From positions 124,001 to 188,000 of the forward strand of contig NZ_SMAI01000007.1 in assembly GCF_004346185.1 (NCBI RefSeq): a DNA stretch of 64,000 nt, written 5' to 3'. Below are positions 8,846-17,330 of the stretch, piece by piece (position 1 is the first letter of the stretch; each line of letters opens with the position of its first letter). The notes under the pieces were generated by a model. The model was not told the origin of the DNA. It ran no database searches and saw only the letters and a list, made by a program, of their open reading frames with translations. This stretch comes from Aquabacter spiritensis (GTDB taxonomy: Bacteria; Pseudomonadota; Alphaproteobacteria; Rhizobiales; Xanthobacteraceae). The position numbers and the translations under genes are program-made.

Positions 8846-8862
8846 GCGCTGCGCGGCCTATC
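8841..8862. terminator. Bidirectional hairpin spanning the hemW and csoR stop codons
   Basis: GATAGGC (8841-8847) and GCCTATC (8856-8862) form a 7-bp stem with an 8-base loop. The stop codons of both convergent genes lie inside the arms, which are only 12 bases apart. No T-run is present on either side. Confidence 0.4.
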
Positions 8863-9133
8863 GTTCCGACCGCACCAGCACGTCCATCAGTTCGGCGACC
8901 TTGCGGCTCTGCTCCTCGGCATCGCCGGAGCGGATCGCATGGGCGACGCAATGCGCCACATGGTCCCGCAGCACCTCCTCCTCCGCCCGCCGCAGCGCGG
9001 CACGCACGGCGGCGATCTGGGTGACGATGTCGATGCAATAGCGATCTTCTTCGACCATGCGCGCGATGCCGCGCACCTGGCCCTCGATGCGGCTGAGGCG
9101 TTTTGCGACGGCGGCTTTGGCGGTGGGTCCCAT
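8858..9133 (-). CDS. csoR: Copper-sensing repressor CsoR
   Basis: Small all-helical Cu(I)-responsive repressor (CsoR/RcnR/FrmR family, 91 residues). The family core [19 protein letters not shown] is present, and the Cu(I) ligands of the CsoR class are all there: Cys33 (RYCIDI), His58 and Cys62 (DHVAHC, four apart). This separates it from nickel (RcnR) and formaldehyde (FrmR) sensors. ATG 9133 is chosen: an upstream ATG at 9169 would force the palindromic operator into the coding region. It is divergent from a copper ATPase gene, with two operator-like palindromes between them, so it very likely represses both itself and the pump until copper binds. Confidence 0.92.
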   Translation of the reverse strand: MGPTAKAAVAKRLSRIEGQVRGIARMVEEDRYCIDIVTQIAAVRAALRRAEEEVLRDHVAHCVAHAIRSGDAEEQSRKVAELMDVLVRSER

Positions 9134-9142
9134 CGCTTGCCA

Positions 9143-9161
9143 TATACCCCCTGCGGGTATA
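9143..9161. promoter_or_regulatory. CsoR-type operator 1
   Basis: TATACCC-CCTGC-GGGTATA is a perfect 7-5-7 palindrome matching known CsoR/copY-type sites (TACCCC-N-GGGGTA). It lies 10 bases upstream of the csoR start, where it would block csoR transcription. Confidence 0.85.
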
Positions 9162-9174
9162 AAAGACAATCCAC

Positions 9175-9191
9175 ATACCCCCCTGGGGTGT
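9175..9191. promoter_or_regulatory. CsoR-type operator 2
   Basis: ATACCCC-CCT-GGGGTGT is a near-perfect 7-3-7 palindrome (one mismatch) 14 bp from operator 1 and on the copA side. It is the likely site for control of the copper ATPase gene that starts 79 bp further on. Confidence 0.75.
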
Positions 9192-9269
9192 TTCCGCTTT
9201 CAGGGCACCGAGGGCGCCGACTTGCGGCGCCGCAAAGCGAGGGCAGCCCGCTGGGGCTGTAATGCCGAG

Positions 9270-11708
9270 ATGAGCGACCATTCCCACCCCCACCCCGCTG
9301 CCGGGTGCTGCGGCGGCCCCGCCCCGCTGGATCCGCCGAAGCCCGTCTCCGCCTGCTGCGGCGGCGGCGCGGCCGACGCCCACGGCCACGGCGCCGCGGC
9401 GGCCGTGCCCCGCCCCGGTCTCGCCAAGGACCCGGTCTGCGGCATGGACGTCGATCCGGCCACCGCCAAGCATCGGACGCGCCATGGCGGGCAGCCCGTC
9501 TTCTTCTGCTCGGCCGGCTGCAAGACCAAGTTCGAGGCCGACCCGGAGCGCTATCTCTCGGGCAAGCCGGCGCCGTCCGAGCCGGTGCCCGAGGGTACGA
9601 TCTTCACGTGCCCGATGCATCCCGAGATCCGCCAGGAAGGCCCCGGATCCTGCCCGATCTGCGGCATGGCGCTCGAGCCGGACATGGTGACCCTCGACAG
9701 CGCGCCGAATGCCGAGCTCGTCGACATGACCCGGCGCTTCTGGATCGGCCTCGCGCTCGCCGTGCCGGTCTTCGTGCTGGAAATGGGCCAGCATCTGCTC
9801 GGGCTCCACATCCTCGCCGCACCCACCTCGGCCTATGTCCAGTTCGCGCTCGCGACGCCCGTTGTGCTGTGGGCGGGATGGCCGTTCTTCGAACGCGGCG
9901 CGGCCTCCGTGCGCACCGGCCACCTCAACATGTTCACCCTGATCGCCATCGGCACCGGGGTGGCCTATCTCTACAGCCTCGCCGCGACCTTCGCGCCCGG
10001 CCTGTTTCCCCCGGCGCTGCGGGAGCATGGCGGACTGCCGCCGGTCTATTTCGAGGCGGCCTCCGTGATCACCGTCCTCGTCCTGCTCGGGCAGGTGCTG
10101 GAACTGCGCGCCCGCGAGCGCACCTCGGGTGCGATCAAGGCCCTGCTCGGCCTCGCGCCGGCCACCGCCCGCCGGATCTCCGGCGGCACGGAGACGGACG
10201 TGCCGCTGGCGGAGGTCGCGGTCGGCGACCTGTTGCGGGTGCGCCCCGGCGAGAAGGTGCCGGTCGACGGCATCATCGCCGAGGGTCGCTGCGCGCTCGA
10301 CGAATCCCTCGTCACCGGGGAGGCGCTGCCGGTCACCAAGGAGACCGGGGACGCGGTGATCGCCGGCAGCCTCGCGACCGGCGGCGGCTTCGTGATGCGC
10401 GCCGAGAAGGTCGGCCGCGACACGCTGCTCGCCCGCATCGTGCAGATGGTGGCGGAGGCGCAGCGCTCGCGGGCGCCGATTCAGCGTCTCGCCGATCGGG
10501 TGTCGGCCTGGTTCGTCCCGGCGGTTCTGGCGGTGGCGGCGCTCGCTCTGGGCCTCTGGCTCCTGGTCGGGCCGGATCCCCGGCTGAGCCATGCTTTGCT
10601 GGCGGCGGTCTCGGTCCTGATCATCGCCTGTCCCTGCGCACTGGGCCTCGCGACGCCGATGTCGATCATGGTCGGGGTGGGGCGCGGCGCCCAGCTCGGC
10701 ATCCTGGTCCGCCGCGCCGAAGCGCTCGAAATCCTGGAAAAGGTGGATGTGGTTCTGGTCGACAAGACCGGCACCCTGACCGAGGGCAAGCCGCGGGTCG
10801 TAGCGGTGCGCAGCCTCGACGGGGACGCGGATGCGCTGATGCGGATCGCGGCGGGCCTCGAGGCCGCCAGCGAGCACCCGCTCGCCGGCGCCATCCTCGC
10901 CGAAGCCCGCGCGCGGGGCCTCACCCCCGCCGCGGCGCGCGACTTCGCGAGCGCCACGGGCAAGGGCGTCACCGGGCACGTCGCCGGCGCGGAGGTCGCG
11001 ATCGGCCAGCAGGCCCTCATGGCGGATCGTGGCATCGACCTCGCCCCGCTCGCCGACGAGGCCGCCGCGCTGCGCCGCGACGGTGCCACCGTCGTGTTCG
11101 TCGCGGTGAATGGCGGGCTCTCCGGTCTGATCGCCATCGCCGACCCGGTGAAGGCCTCCACCCCCGCCGCGCTCGCCGCGCTGCGCGCCGACGGCGTGCG
11201 CGTCATCATGCTGACCGGCGACAACCGCGCCACCGCGGAGGCGGTCGCCGCCGGCCTCGGCATCACCGAAATCGAGGCCGAGACCCTGCCCGCGCAAAAG
11301 GCGGAGCACGTCGCCCGCCTGCGGCGCGCCGGCCATGTGGTGGCGATGGCGGGGGACGGGGTGAACGACGCCCCGGCGCTCGCCGCCGCCGATATCGGCA
11401 TCGCCATGGGTACCGGCACCGACATCGCCATCGAGAGCGCGGGCATCACGCTGCTCGGCGGCGACCTCGCCGGCATCGCCGACGCCCGTGCCCTGTCGCG
11501 CGCCACCATGCGCAACATCCGCCGCAACCTCGTCTTCGCCTTCGGCTACAACGCGCTCGGCGTCCCGGTGGCGGCCGGGCTGCTCTATCCCGCCTTCGGC
11601 CTGCTTCTGTCGCCGGTGTTCGCCGCCGCCGCCATGTCGCTGTCCTCGGTCAGCGTGATCGCCAATGCCCTTCTGCTGCGCCGCTGGAGCCCGCCGGGCC
11701 GTCCCTGA
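9270..11708 (+). CDS. copA: Copper-translocating P1B-type ATPase (CopA-like) with YHS and heavy-metal-binding N-terminus
   Basis: Inner-membrane Cu(I) export pump of 812 residues. Instead of the usual CxxC ferredoxin-like domains, the N-terminus has a His-rich start with two CCGG motifs (Cys13-14, Cys29-30). A YHS domain follows ([10 protein letters not shown] to [11 protein letters not shown], about 54-96), then a heavy-metal-binding module ([20 protein letters not shown], about 113-132). The ATPase core shows the TGEALPVTK actuator loop, the transport motif ACPCALGL, the phosphorylation site [15 protein letters not shown] and [10 protein letters not shown]. The ATG has only a weak ribosome site. 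It is divergent from csoR with paired operators between, so it should be copper-induced. Confidence 0.94.
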   Translation: MSDHSHPHPAAGCCGGPAPLDPPKPVSACCGGGAADAHGHGAAAAVPRPGLAKDPVCGMDVDPATAKHRTRHGGQPVFFCSAGCKTKFEADPERYLSGKPAPSEPVPEGTIFTCPMHPEIRQEGPGSCPICGMALEPDMVTLDSAPNAELVDMTRRFWIGLALAVPVFVLEMGQHLLGLHILAAPTSAYVQFALATPVVLWAGWPFFERGAASVRTGHLNMFTLIAIGTGVAYLYSLAATFAPGLFPPALREHGGLPPVYFEAASVITVLVLLGQVLELRARERTSGAIKALLGLAPATARRISGGTETDVPLAEVAVGDLLRVRPGEKVPVDGIIAEGRCALDESLVTGEALPVTKETGDAVIAGSLATGGGFVMRAEKVGRDTLLARIVQMVAEAQRSRAPIQRLADRVSAWFVPAVLAVAALALGLWLLVGPDPRLSHALLAAVSVLIIACPCALGLATPMSIMVGVGRGAQLGILVRRAEALEILEKVDVVLVDKTGTLTEGKPRVVAVRSLDGDADALMRIAAGLEAASEHPLAGAILAEARARGLTPAAARDFASATGKGVTGHVAGAEVAIGQQALMADRGIDLAPLADEAAALRRDGATVVFVAVNGGLSGLIAIADPVKASTPAALAALRADGVRVIMLTGDNRATAEAVAAGLGITEIEAETLPAQKAEHVARLRRAGHVVAMAGDGVNDAPALAAADIGIAMGTGTDIAIESAGITLLGGDLAGIADARALSRATMRNIRRNLVFAFGYNALGVPVAAGLLYPAFGLLLSPVFAAAAMSLSSVSVIANALLLRRWSPPGRP

Positions 11709-11781
11709 CCCGCGCCCGACTTGAACCGACGCTTGAACCGAGGCGGCGGTCGGCCCATCCTGGCCCGCGGGGACGGGGAAG

Positions 11782-12588
11782 ATGGCATCAGCGCGGCTGA
11801 GGCTGGCATTTTCGGGCGCGCGGCCGGCGGGGCGCGTGGCTTCGGCGGTCGCCCGGCGCATTCTCGACCTCGTTCTGCCGCCCACCTGCATCGGCTGCGG
11901 CACGCTGATCCGCGAGCCCGGCGGGCTCTGCGGCGCCTGCTGGCGGCGTATGAGCTTCATCGAGCGGCCCTATTGCGACCGGCTCGGCACGCCCTTTCCG
12001 TTCGCCCCGGCCCAGCTCGGCGACGATCCGCCGCTCTCGGCCGCCGCCCGCGACGATCCGCCCGCCTTCGATCGCGCCCGCGCCGCCGTCCTGTTCGGCG
12101 ACGTGTCGCGCGATCTCGTCCACCGGCTGAAATATGGCGACCGGCTCGACCTCGCCGCGCCCATGGCCCGTCTGATGGTCCGCGCGGGTGCCGACCTTCT
12201 GCGCGAGGCCGATTTGATCCTGCCGGTGCCGCTGCACCCGTTCCGGCTGTGGCGGCGCCGCTTCAACCAGGCGGCGCTGCTGGCGCATTCCATCGCGGAT
12301 TCAACCGGCGTGCCGGTGCGCGCCGACCTGCTGCGGCGGATCCGCGCCACGCCCTCCCAGGTCGCGCTGCATCGGAACGCGCGGCACGCCAATGTCGCGG
12401 GCGCGTTCGCGCTCTCTCCTCCCGCTCCCGTCTTCGTGAAGAACCGGCGCATCCTGCTGATCGACGACGTGATGACCACGGGCGCCACGCTGGACGCCTG
12501 CGCCCGCATTCTGCGTCGCGGCGGTGCAAAAGGTGTAGACGCGCTGACCTTCGCCCGGGTTGTCGAAAGCGCGGGAGACCGCTTATAA
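11782..12588 (+). CDS. comF: ComF-family phosphoribosyltransferase-like protein
   Basis: A 268-residue protein of the ComF/GntX family, linked to DNA uptake or use of DNA in other bacteria; its role here is unproven. It has an N-terminal double zinc ribbon with Cys36-x2-Cys39 and Cys50-x2-Cys53, and a phosphoribosyltransferase domain ending in the PRPP-binding loop ILLIDDVMTTGAT. The middle shows the family block LILPVPLHPFRLWRRRFNQA. It is the first gene of a comF-grxC-nitrilase-DUF1178 run that recurs in alphaproteobacteria; its TAA touches a possible upstream ATG of grxC at 12588. Confidence 0.88.
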   Translation: MASARLRLAFSGARPAGRVASAVARRILDLVLPPTCIGCGTLIREPGGLCGACWRRMSFIERPYCDRLGTPFPFAPAQLGDDPPLSAAARDDPPAFDRARAAVLFGDVSRDLVHRLKYGDRLDLAAPMARLMVRAGADLLREADLILPVPLHPFRLWRRRFNQAALLAHSIADSTGVPVRADLLRRIRATPSQVALHRNARHANVAGAFALSPPAPVFVKNRRILLIDDVMTTGATLDACARILRRGGAKGVDALTFARVVESAGDRL

Positions 12589-12635
12589 TGCAACAGTTCG
12601 GTGACGGCGTTTTGCTCCGTCCCGCCGGGGTTTGC

Positions 12636-12890
12636 ATGAAAGCCATCACGATCTACACCAAAAGCTGGTGCTCCTATTGCCATGCCGCAAAGGAGTTGTT
12701 GCGACGCAAGGGCTGGACCTTCACCGAGATCGACGTCACGACGGATCCCGCGGGCCAGGCGGAGATGACTCGCCTCTCTGGCGGGAGCAGCTCGGTGCCG
12801 CAGATTTTCATCGGCGAGACCCATGTCGGCGGCTGCGACGATCTCTATGCTCTGGAGCGTGCGGGGCACCTCGACGCGCTCGCCGCGTGA
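12636..12890 (+). CDS. grxC: Glutaredoxin 3
   Basis: Small dithiol glutaredoxin (84 residues) that reduces disulfides and protein-glutathione mixed disulfides with GSH. The active site is Cys12-Ser-Tyr-Cys15 (SWCSYCHAA), followed by SSVPQIFIGETHVGGCDDLY, which contains the conserved cis-Pro and the glutathione-binding GGCDDL. ATG 12636 gives the standard start (MKAITIYTK). An ATG at 12588, overlapping the comF stop and preceded by GGGAGA, would add 16 residues and cannot be excluded. Confidence 0.94.
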   Translation: MKAITIYTKSWCSYCHAAKELLRRKGWTFTEIDVTTDPAGQAEMTRLSGGSSSVPQIFIGETHVGGCDDLYALERAGHLDALAA

Positions 12891-12980
12891 CGTCGCGCAC
12901 CGCGAGCCGGCTTGCCTGACAGCCCCGTCCATGAGATGGCCTCCGGCTCGCCTCACTCCCGTTCCAGCGAGCGAGACCAG

Positions 12981-13859
12981 ATGAGCTCCACCTCCGAAAC
13001 CCTGCGTGTCGCGCTCGTGCAGATGCGCACCGGCCGCACCCCCGCCGCCAGCATCGACACCGCCGCCGCGCTGGTGCGCGAGGCGGCGCAAGCCGGGGCG
13101 CGCTACGTCCAGACGCCCGAGACCACCAATCTCATGGAACTGGACCGTGCGCGCCTGTTCGAGACGCTGCACGAGGAGGAGAGCGACCCGGCCCTGGCGG
13201 CCTTCCGCGACCTCGCCCGCGCGCTCTCGATCCATCTGCATGTCGGGTCCCTCGCGCTGAAGGTGAGCGCCCAGCGGGCCGTCAATCGCGGTTTTCTCAT
13301 CGGGCCCGACGGCGCCATCGCCGCGCGCTACGACAAGATCCACATGTTCGACGTCGATCTCGACAATGGCGAGAGCTATCGGGAATCCACCGCCTACCGG
13401 CCCGGCGAGCAGGCGGTCGCCGCCGACGTGGACGGCATCGGGATCGGCCTGACGATCTGTTACGATCTGCGCTTTCCGGCGCTGTACCGGGCTCTGGCCG
13501 AGGCGGGGGCCCGCGTCCTCACCGTGCCGGCGGCTTTCACGCGGCCGACCGGCGAAGCCCATTGGCACATCCTGCTGCGCGCCCGGGCGATCGAAAACGG
13601 CGCCTATGTCCTCGCCGCCGCCCAAGGCGGCCGGCACGAGAACGGCCGCGAAACCTACGGCCATTCGCTGATCGTCGATCCCTGGGGCCGGGTGATCGCC
13701 GAGGGCGGCACGGACCCGGGCATCGTGCTCGCCGAACTCGACATGGGCGAGGTCGAGACCGCGCGCCGCCGCATCCCCTCGCTGCGCCACGGCCGCCGCT
13801 TCGAAGTGCTGGATCCCGGACATGCCGGCCACCTGCATCTGGTGGAGAAACCGAATTGA
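12981..13859 (+). CDS. Nitrilase-superfamily carbon-nitrogen hydrolase (Nit1/deaminated-glutathione amidase type)
   Basis: Cytosolic amidase of 292 residues. The Glu-Lys-Cys triad is Glu47 (QTPETTN), Lys119 (RYDKIHMFDVD) and Cys160 (ICYDLRFP). DKIHMFDVD and CYDLRFPALYR are characteristic of the Nit1/Nit2 branch, whose studied members hydrolyse deaminated glutathione. That would fit its place right after a glutaredoxin, but the substrate is inferred. ATG 12981 is chosen over an in-frame ATG at 12912 because homology begins there. Its stop overlaps the TTG start of the next gene. Confidence 0.9.
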   Translation: MSSTSETLRVALVQMRTGRTPAASIDTAAALVREAAQAGARYVQTPETTNLMELDRARLFETLHEEESDPALAAFRDLARALSIHLHVGSLALKVSAQRAVNRGFLIGPDGAIAARYDKIHMFDVDLDNGESYRESTAYRPGEQAVAADVDGIGIGLTICYDLRFPALYRALAEAGARVLTVPAAFTRPTGEAHWHILLRARAIENGAYVLAAAQGGRHENGRETYGHSLIVDPWGRVIAEGGTDPGIVLAELDMGEVETARRRIPSLRHGRRFEVLDPGHAGHLHLVEKPN

Positions 13860-14323
13860 TCCGCTACGCCCTCACCTGCGCCCAGGGTCACGCCTTCGAG
13901 AGCTGGTTTCCCTCGTCCGACAGCTATGAACGCCAGCGCGCGCTCGGGCTCGTCGCCTGCCCGACATGCGGCGTGACGGCGGTGGAAAAGGCGATCATGG
14001 CGCCCTCCGTCGCGCGCACCGACCGCGGCGCGCGGGCCGCCGCGGAGCCCGAAGCGCCGCGCGAGACCACCCCCGCCCCGGTCGCCATGATGGGCGAAGG
14101 CGAGCAGGAATTCCGCCGCCTGCTGCGCGGATTGCGCGACCACGTCACCCGCACCGCCGATTATGTCGGCGACGATTTCGCAACGCTCGCCCGCAAGATG
14201 CACGAGGGCGAGGTCGAGCAGCGCTCGATCTATGGCGAGGCGACGCCGGACGAGGTCAAGTCGCTGCGCGAGGACGAGGTCGAGGTGTTTCCCCTCCCCG
14301 TCCTCCCCGAGGACCGCAACTGA
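13856..14323 (+). CDS. DUF1178 family protein
   Basis: A 155-residue protein of the DUF1178 family, unknown function. It begins with IRYALTCAQGHAFESWF and a second CPTC motif, so two cysteine pairs could form a zinc ribbon. The middle is Ala/Pro-rich, and the C-terminal helical part (RRLLRGLRDHVTRTADYVG) ends with EVFPLPVLPED. No ATG fits; a TTG at 13856 overlapping the nitrilase stop (TTGA), with GGTGGAG upstream, gives exactly the family N-terminus. It is translationally coupled to the nitrilase, a pairing common in alphaproteobacteria, which suggests a shared but unknown role. Confidence 0.85.
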   Translation: MIRYALTCAQGHAFESWFPSSDSYERQRALGLVACPTCGVTAVEKAIMAPSVARTDRGARAAAEPEAPRETTPAPVAMMGEGEQEFRRLLRGLRDHVTRTADYVGDDFATLARKMHEGEVEQRSIYGEATPDEVKSLREDEVEVFPLPVLPEDRN

Positions 14324-14515
14324 CACCTGCGTCTTGCCGGCGCAGCGCGGATCCCAGCGCCGTCGGCAGCCGCCGCAGCCAGGGTTCACCCCGGCGCGGA
14401 CCCACCGGGCGCTCTCGCCTCCCACGCGTCACCTGACGACTGTTTTACCGCGCGCCCGGCGCTGCCAAACCGGCGTCCGCTGTTCTATGGTCGTGCCGAC
14501 CGGAGGGGACGCGCC

Positions 14516-15136
14516 GTGACCACCACCACCCTGATTCTCGCCCGCCACGGCCATGTGGAGGGCATCCATCCCGAGCGGTTCCGCGGCCGCATGGAGGTGC
14601 CGCTCTCCGCGCGGGGCGAACGCCAGGCGGCCGCCTTGGCGGCCCGGATCGCCGCCGGCTTCACGCCCGCCGCGGTCTATACCAGCGACCTCGGCCGCTG
14701 CATCGCCACCGGCGCGGCGATCTCTCAGGCCTGCGGCATCCCCGCCGAAATCGCGCCCGGCCTCGGCGACATCGATTACGGCGCGTGGCAGTGGAAGACC
14801 CATGACGAGGTCCGCGCGAACGACCCGGAACGCTATGCCCAGTGGCGCACGGCGCCCCATCTGGTGCGCTTTCCCGAGGGCGAATCCCTGCAGGACGTGG
14901 CGGTGCGCGCGGCCGACCTGCTGCGCCTCGTCCTCGCCCGCCACAGCGGGGCGAGCGTGGTGCTGGTCGGACACGACAGCGTCAACCGGGTCCTGCTCGG
15001 GCATCTGCTCGACCTTCCCGCCGCGCTCTATTGGCGCCTCGCCCAGGATCCGTGCAACCTCACTTTGCTCGAATGGTCCGGCGACGCCGCCAAGCTGGTG
15101 CGGCTGAACGACGTCTCGCATCTCGACGGGATCTGA
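14516..15136 (+). CDS. Histidine phosphatase family protein (phosphoglycerate-mutase-like)
   Basis: A 206-residue branch-1 histidine phosphatase. The phospho-accepting His11 lies in LARHGHVEG, a second active-site His153 in LVGHDSVNR, and Arg61 in TSDLGRC. The sequence is closer to broad phosphatases such as CobC (alpha-ribazole phosphatase) or PhoE than to true phosphoglycerate mutase, but no cobalamin gene is nearby, so the substrate is open. The start is a GTG with a strong GGAGGGG site 7 bases upstream. It stands alone, convergent with the TctC-type gene that follows. Confidence 0.88.
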   Translation: MTTTTLILARHGHVEGIHPERFRGRMEVPLSARGERQAAALAARIAAGFTPAAVYTSDLGRCIATGAAISQACGIPAEIAPGLGDIDYGAWQWKTHDEVRANDPERYAQWRTAPHLVRFPEGESLQDVAVRAADLLRLVLARHSGASVVLVGHDSVNRVLLGHLLDLPAALYWRLAQDPCNLTLLEWSGDAAKLVRLNDVSHLDGI

Positions 15137-15172
15137 CGGCGGCGCCGCGCCGCCGGGGCCGCCCGGCGGATC

Positions 15173-16168
15173 TCAGTCGCCGTCGCGGATCCCGGCCTGC
15201 TTGACGACCTGCGCCCATTTGGCGACGTCGGTGCGCAGGACCTGCGCCGCCTCGTCCGGCGTCCCGCCGCCGATCTCGGTCGAGAGGTCGGTCAGCCGCT
15301 TGCGGATCGCCGGATCCTGAAGCGCGGTGTTCACCGCCGCCGCCCAGCGCGCCACGATCGGCGCCGGCAGATTGGCGGGTCCCATCACCATGTACCACGT
15401 GTCGACGTTGTAGCCGGGCACCCCCGCCTCGGCGACCGTCGGCAGGTCCGGCAGGTCCGGCAGGATGGCGGTGCGCTGCGCCGTGGTCACGGCGAGCCCG
15501 CGCAGCGTTCCGGCGCGGATATGCGGCAGGACGGAGGGAATGGTGTCGAAATTGACGTCCACGACCCCCGCGATCAGATCGTTCACCGCCTGCCCGCTGC
15601 CTTTGTAGGGGACGTGCAGCATCTCGATTCCGGTCGCCTGCTTGAACAGTTCGGCCGCCAGATGCTGCTGGGTGCCGGTGCCCGAAGAGGCATAATTCAC
15701 CTTCTTCTGGCCGCTCTTCACATAAGCGATGAAGTCCGGCAGCGTCTTGGCCGGAGATCCGACCGGTACGGTCACGATCTGGGCCACGGTGCCGACGATC
15801 ACGATCGGCGTGAAGTCCTTCAGCGGGTCGTAGGGCACCTTCATCACCGCCGGGACCATGGCGTTGGAGGAGACATGGCCCATCAGCATGGTGTAGCCGT
15901 CGGGCTTCGCGCGGGCGACGGCCGCGGCGGCGATCGTGCCCGAGGCGCCGACCCGGTTCTCCACCACGACCGGCTGGCCGAGTTCCTCCGACAGTTTCGG
16001 GGCGAGGATGCGGGCCATGATGTCGGTGCCGCCGCCGGGCGAGAAGCCGACCATGAGGGTCACGGGCCGGCTGGGATATTTCTCCTGCGCGACCGCAGGA
16101 CCGAGCAAAGTGAGGACGGCAAAGGCACAAGCAATGGCGCCGGCGCGGCGCGAAAGGCGTTTGGACAT
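15173..16168 (-). CDS. Bug/TctC-family tripartite tricarboxylate transporter substrate-binding protein
   Basis: Periplasmic binding protein of 331 residues with a Sec signal peptide (AIACAFAVLTLLGPAVAQ). Family blocks are YPSRPVTLMVGFSPGGGTD, ARILAPKLSEELGQPVVVEN, GSGQAVNDLIAG and LPDLPTVAEAGVPGY. Bug proteins bind small carboxylates for TctAB-type transporters or act as extracytoplasmic sensors. No tctA or tctB gene lies nearby, so it is an orphan. It lies 116 bp downstream of a racemase-like gene on the same strand, and both are divergent from a GntR regulator; the three probably form one regulated unit. Confidence 0.9.
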   Translation of the reverse strand: MSKRLSRRAGAIACAFAVLTLLGPAVAQEKYPSRPVTLMVGFSPGGGTDIMARILAPKLSEELGQPVVVENRVGASGTIAAAAVARAKPDGYTMLMGHVSSNAMVPAVMKVPYDPLKDFTPIVIVGTVAQIVTVPVGSPAKTLPDFIAYVKSGQKKVNYASSGTGTQQHLAAELFKQATGIEMLHVPYKGSGQAVNDLIAGVVDVNFDTIPSVLPHIRAGTLRGLAVTTAQRTAILPDLPDLPTVAEAGVPGYNVDTWYMVMGPANLPAPIVARWAAAVNTALQDPAIRKRLTDLSTEIGGGTPDEAAQVLRTDVAKWAQVVKQAGIRDGD

Positions 16169-16202
16169 GGGGCGTCTCCAGTCTGTGAGTTCGGGCTTGT
16201 CA

Positions 16203-16224
16203 GCGCCGCGGACTGTCGCGGCGC
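16203..16224 (-). repeat. Hairpin between the racemase-like and TctC genes
   Basis: GCGCCGCG and CGCGGCGC form a perfect 8-bp stem with a 6-base loop in the leader between the two co-directional genes. It could damp read-through or stabilise the downstream message. No T-run follows. Confidence 0.4.
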
Positions 16225-16284
16225 CGCGCCCGTTCCAGGGTCTTCAAGCGGAGGATCGCAGGCGGCCGCAGGCGCGCCGGCGTG

Positions 16285-17097
16285 TCAGTGCTGCTCGAAC
16301 AGGCTTCCGAAGCCGCTGAAGCGATCGGTGATGCCGAGCTTGCGCAATGCGGTCCAATAGATCGCCGTACCCACCGAAAAGACCGGCAGGCCGAGCCAGC
16401 GCTCCGCCTCGTCGGCGATCCGCGCGAAGCGCAGATTGGTGCCGAGCTGGATGATCGCGTCGGGCCGCGCCTCGGCGAGCTTGCGCACGGCGGGGATCAG
16501 CGTGTCGGCCCGCTGCGAGCCGACATGGATGATGCTCTTGCATTTGAGCCCCTCGACCGCGACGACCTCGTAGCCGCGCTCGGTGAAGTAGCGCACCGCA
16601 TTCTGGTCGATCACGGGATAATAAGGCGTCAGCAGCGCGATCCGGCGCGCCCCGACCGCCTCGAAGGCGCGTTCCGCCGCCTCGGCGCCGACCGTCACCT
16701 CGCAGCCGGCGCGCGCGCTCAGTTCGCGCCGGAGCGCGAGGCTTCCCTCGACCCCGCCCATGAAGCTCTCGGACGACATCCCCATGATCAGATGGTCGAT
16801 CTGCGCCTGGACCAGCGCATCGACCGCATCGGCCACGTTGCGGCGGGTGTGCGCCATGATCAGGCGCCAATCGTCGTCGGAGCGCACCTTCTGGTTGGGC
16901 ACGTAATAGCGATTGACGACATTGATGACGCCCTTCGGCGCCATTTCGTGGAATTCGCTCTCGACGATGGTGTTGGGCGCCGGGGTCAGGACGCCGAACT
17001 TGGCGCGCCAGCCCATCGCATCCGGAAACGTCTCGTCGTCAAAATGAATGCGTCCGGCGAGGTCCGGATCCTCCACACGCTGTGCTGCCGTCGACAT
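16285..17097 (-). CDS. Asp/Glu racemase-superfamily protein (maleate isomerase/arylmalonate decarboxylase-like) without the catalytic cysteines
   Basis: A 270-residue protein related to maleate isomerase and arylmalonate decarboxylase. Recognisable parts are FGVLTPAPNTIVESEFHEMA near the N-terminus, GARRIALLTPYYPVID in the second half and LGLPVFSVGTAIYWTALRKLG at the end. At the two positions where active relatives carry the proton-shuttling cysteines, this protein has Ser108 (MGMSSESF) and Gly219 (QLGTNLRF), so the classical two-cysteine racemase/isomerase chemistry looks impossible. It may act as a lyase or in binding. It is the first gene of an operon with a TctC protein and divergent from a GntR regulator, suggesting metabolism of an imported carboxylic acid. 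Confidence 0.8.
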   Translation of the reverse strand: MSTAAQRVEDPDLAGRIHFDDETFPDAMGWRAKFGVLTPAPNTIVESEFHEMAPKGVINVVNRYYVPNQKVRSDDDWRLIMAHTRRNVADAVDALVQAQIDHLIMGMSSESFMGGVEGSLALRRELSARAGCEVTVGAEAAERAFEAVGARRIALLTPYYPVIDQNAVRYFTERGYEVVAVEGLKCKSIIHVGSQRADTLIPAVRKLAEARPDAIIQLGTNLRFARIADEAERWLGLPVFSVGTAIYWTALRKLGITDRFSGFGSLFEQH

Positions 17098-17154
17098 ATT
17101 GCCTCCCTGGCGGTTCGCTCCGCGCTATGGCGGATGATTGAATGCGTTTTTTGA

Positions 17155-17183
17155 AAAATATGTCCGGCAACGCCGTCAATCAA
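17155..17183 (-). promoter_or_regulatory. Candidate promoter of the racemase-tctC operon
   Basis: On the minus strand TTGATT (17178-17183) and TATTTT (17155-17160) are 17 bp apart, in an A/T-rich patch unusual for this genome and about 60 bp before the racemase-like start. Confidence 0.4.
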
Positions 17184-17283
17184 GCGAAAATATGCAAAAA
17201 TGAATTCAATTTTGGAACGCGCCCGTTCTCCTGCGAGTCAAGTCCCCAAGGCTGGCCAGAAAAGGTACAAAATGCATGCAGAA

Positions 17284-17297
17284 TCTCGTAGACGAGA
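17284..17297. promoter_or_regulatory. Palindrome, candidate GntR operator
   Basis: TCTCGT-AG-ACGAGA is a perfect 6-2-6 palindrome, 33 bp upstream of the GntR start and within the divergent spacer. The position is what an autoregulating FCD-type GntR protein would use; the binding is inferred. Confidence 0.45.
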
Positions 17298-17330
17298 CGG
17301 CGGGGCGGCGGGAACAGACGGAGGTCATGC

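Noticed and set aside
9134-9169. Upstream ATG (9169) as the csoR start
   Set aside because: The added 12 residues would be encoded by the CsoR operator palindrome and are not part of the family.
8814-11960. Open frame of 1,048 codons on the minus strand opposite copA
   Set aside because: Shadow of the copper ATPase: low-complexity Arg/Gly/His protein without a domain.
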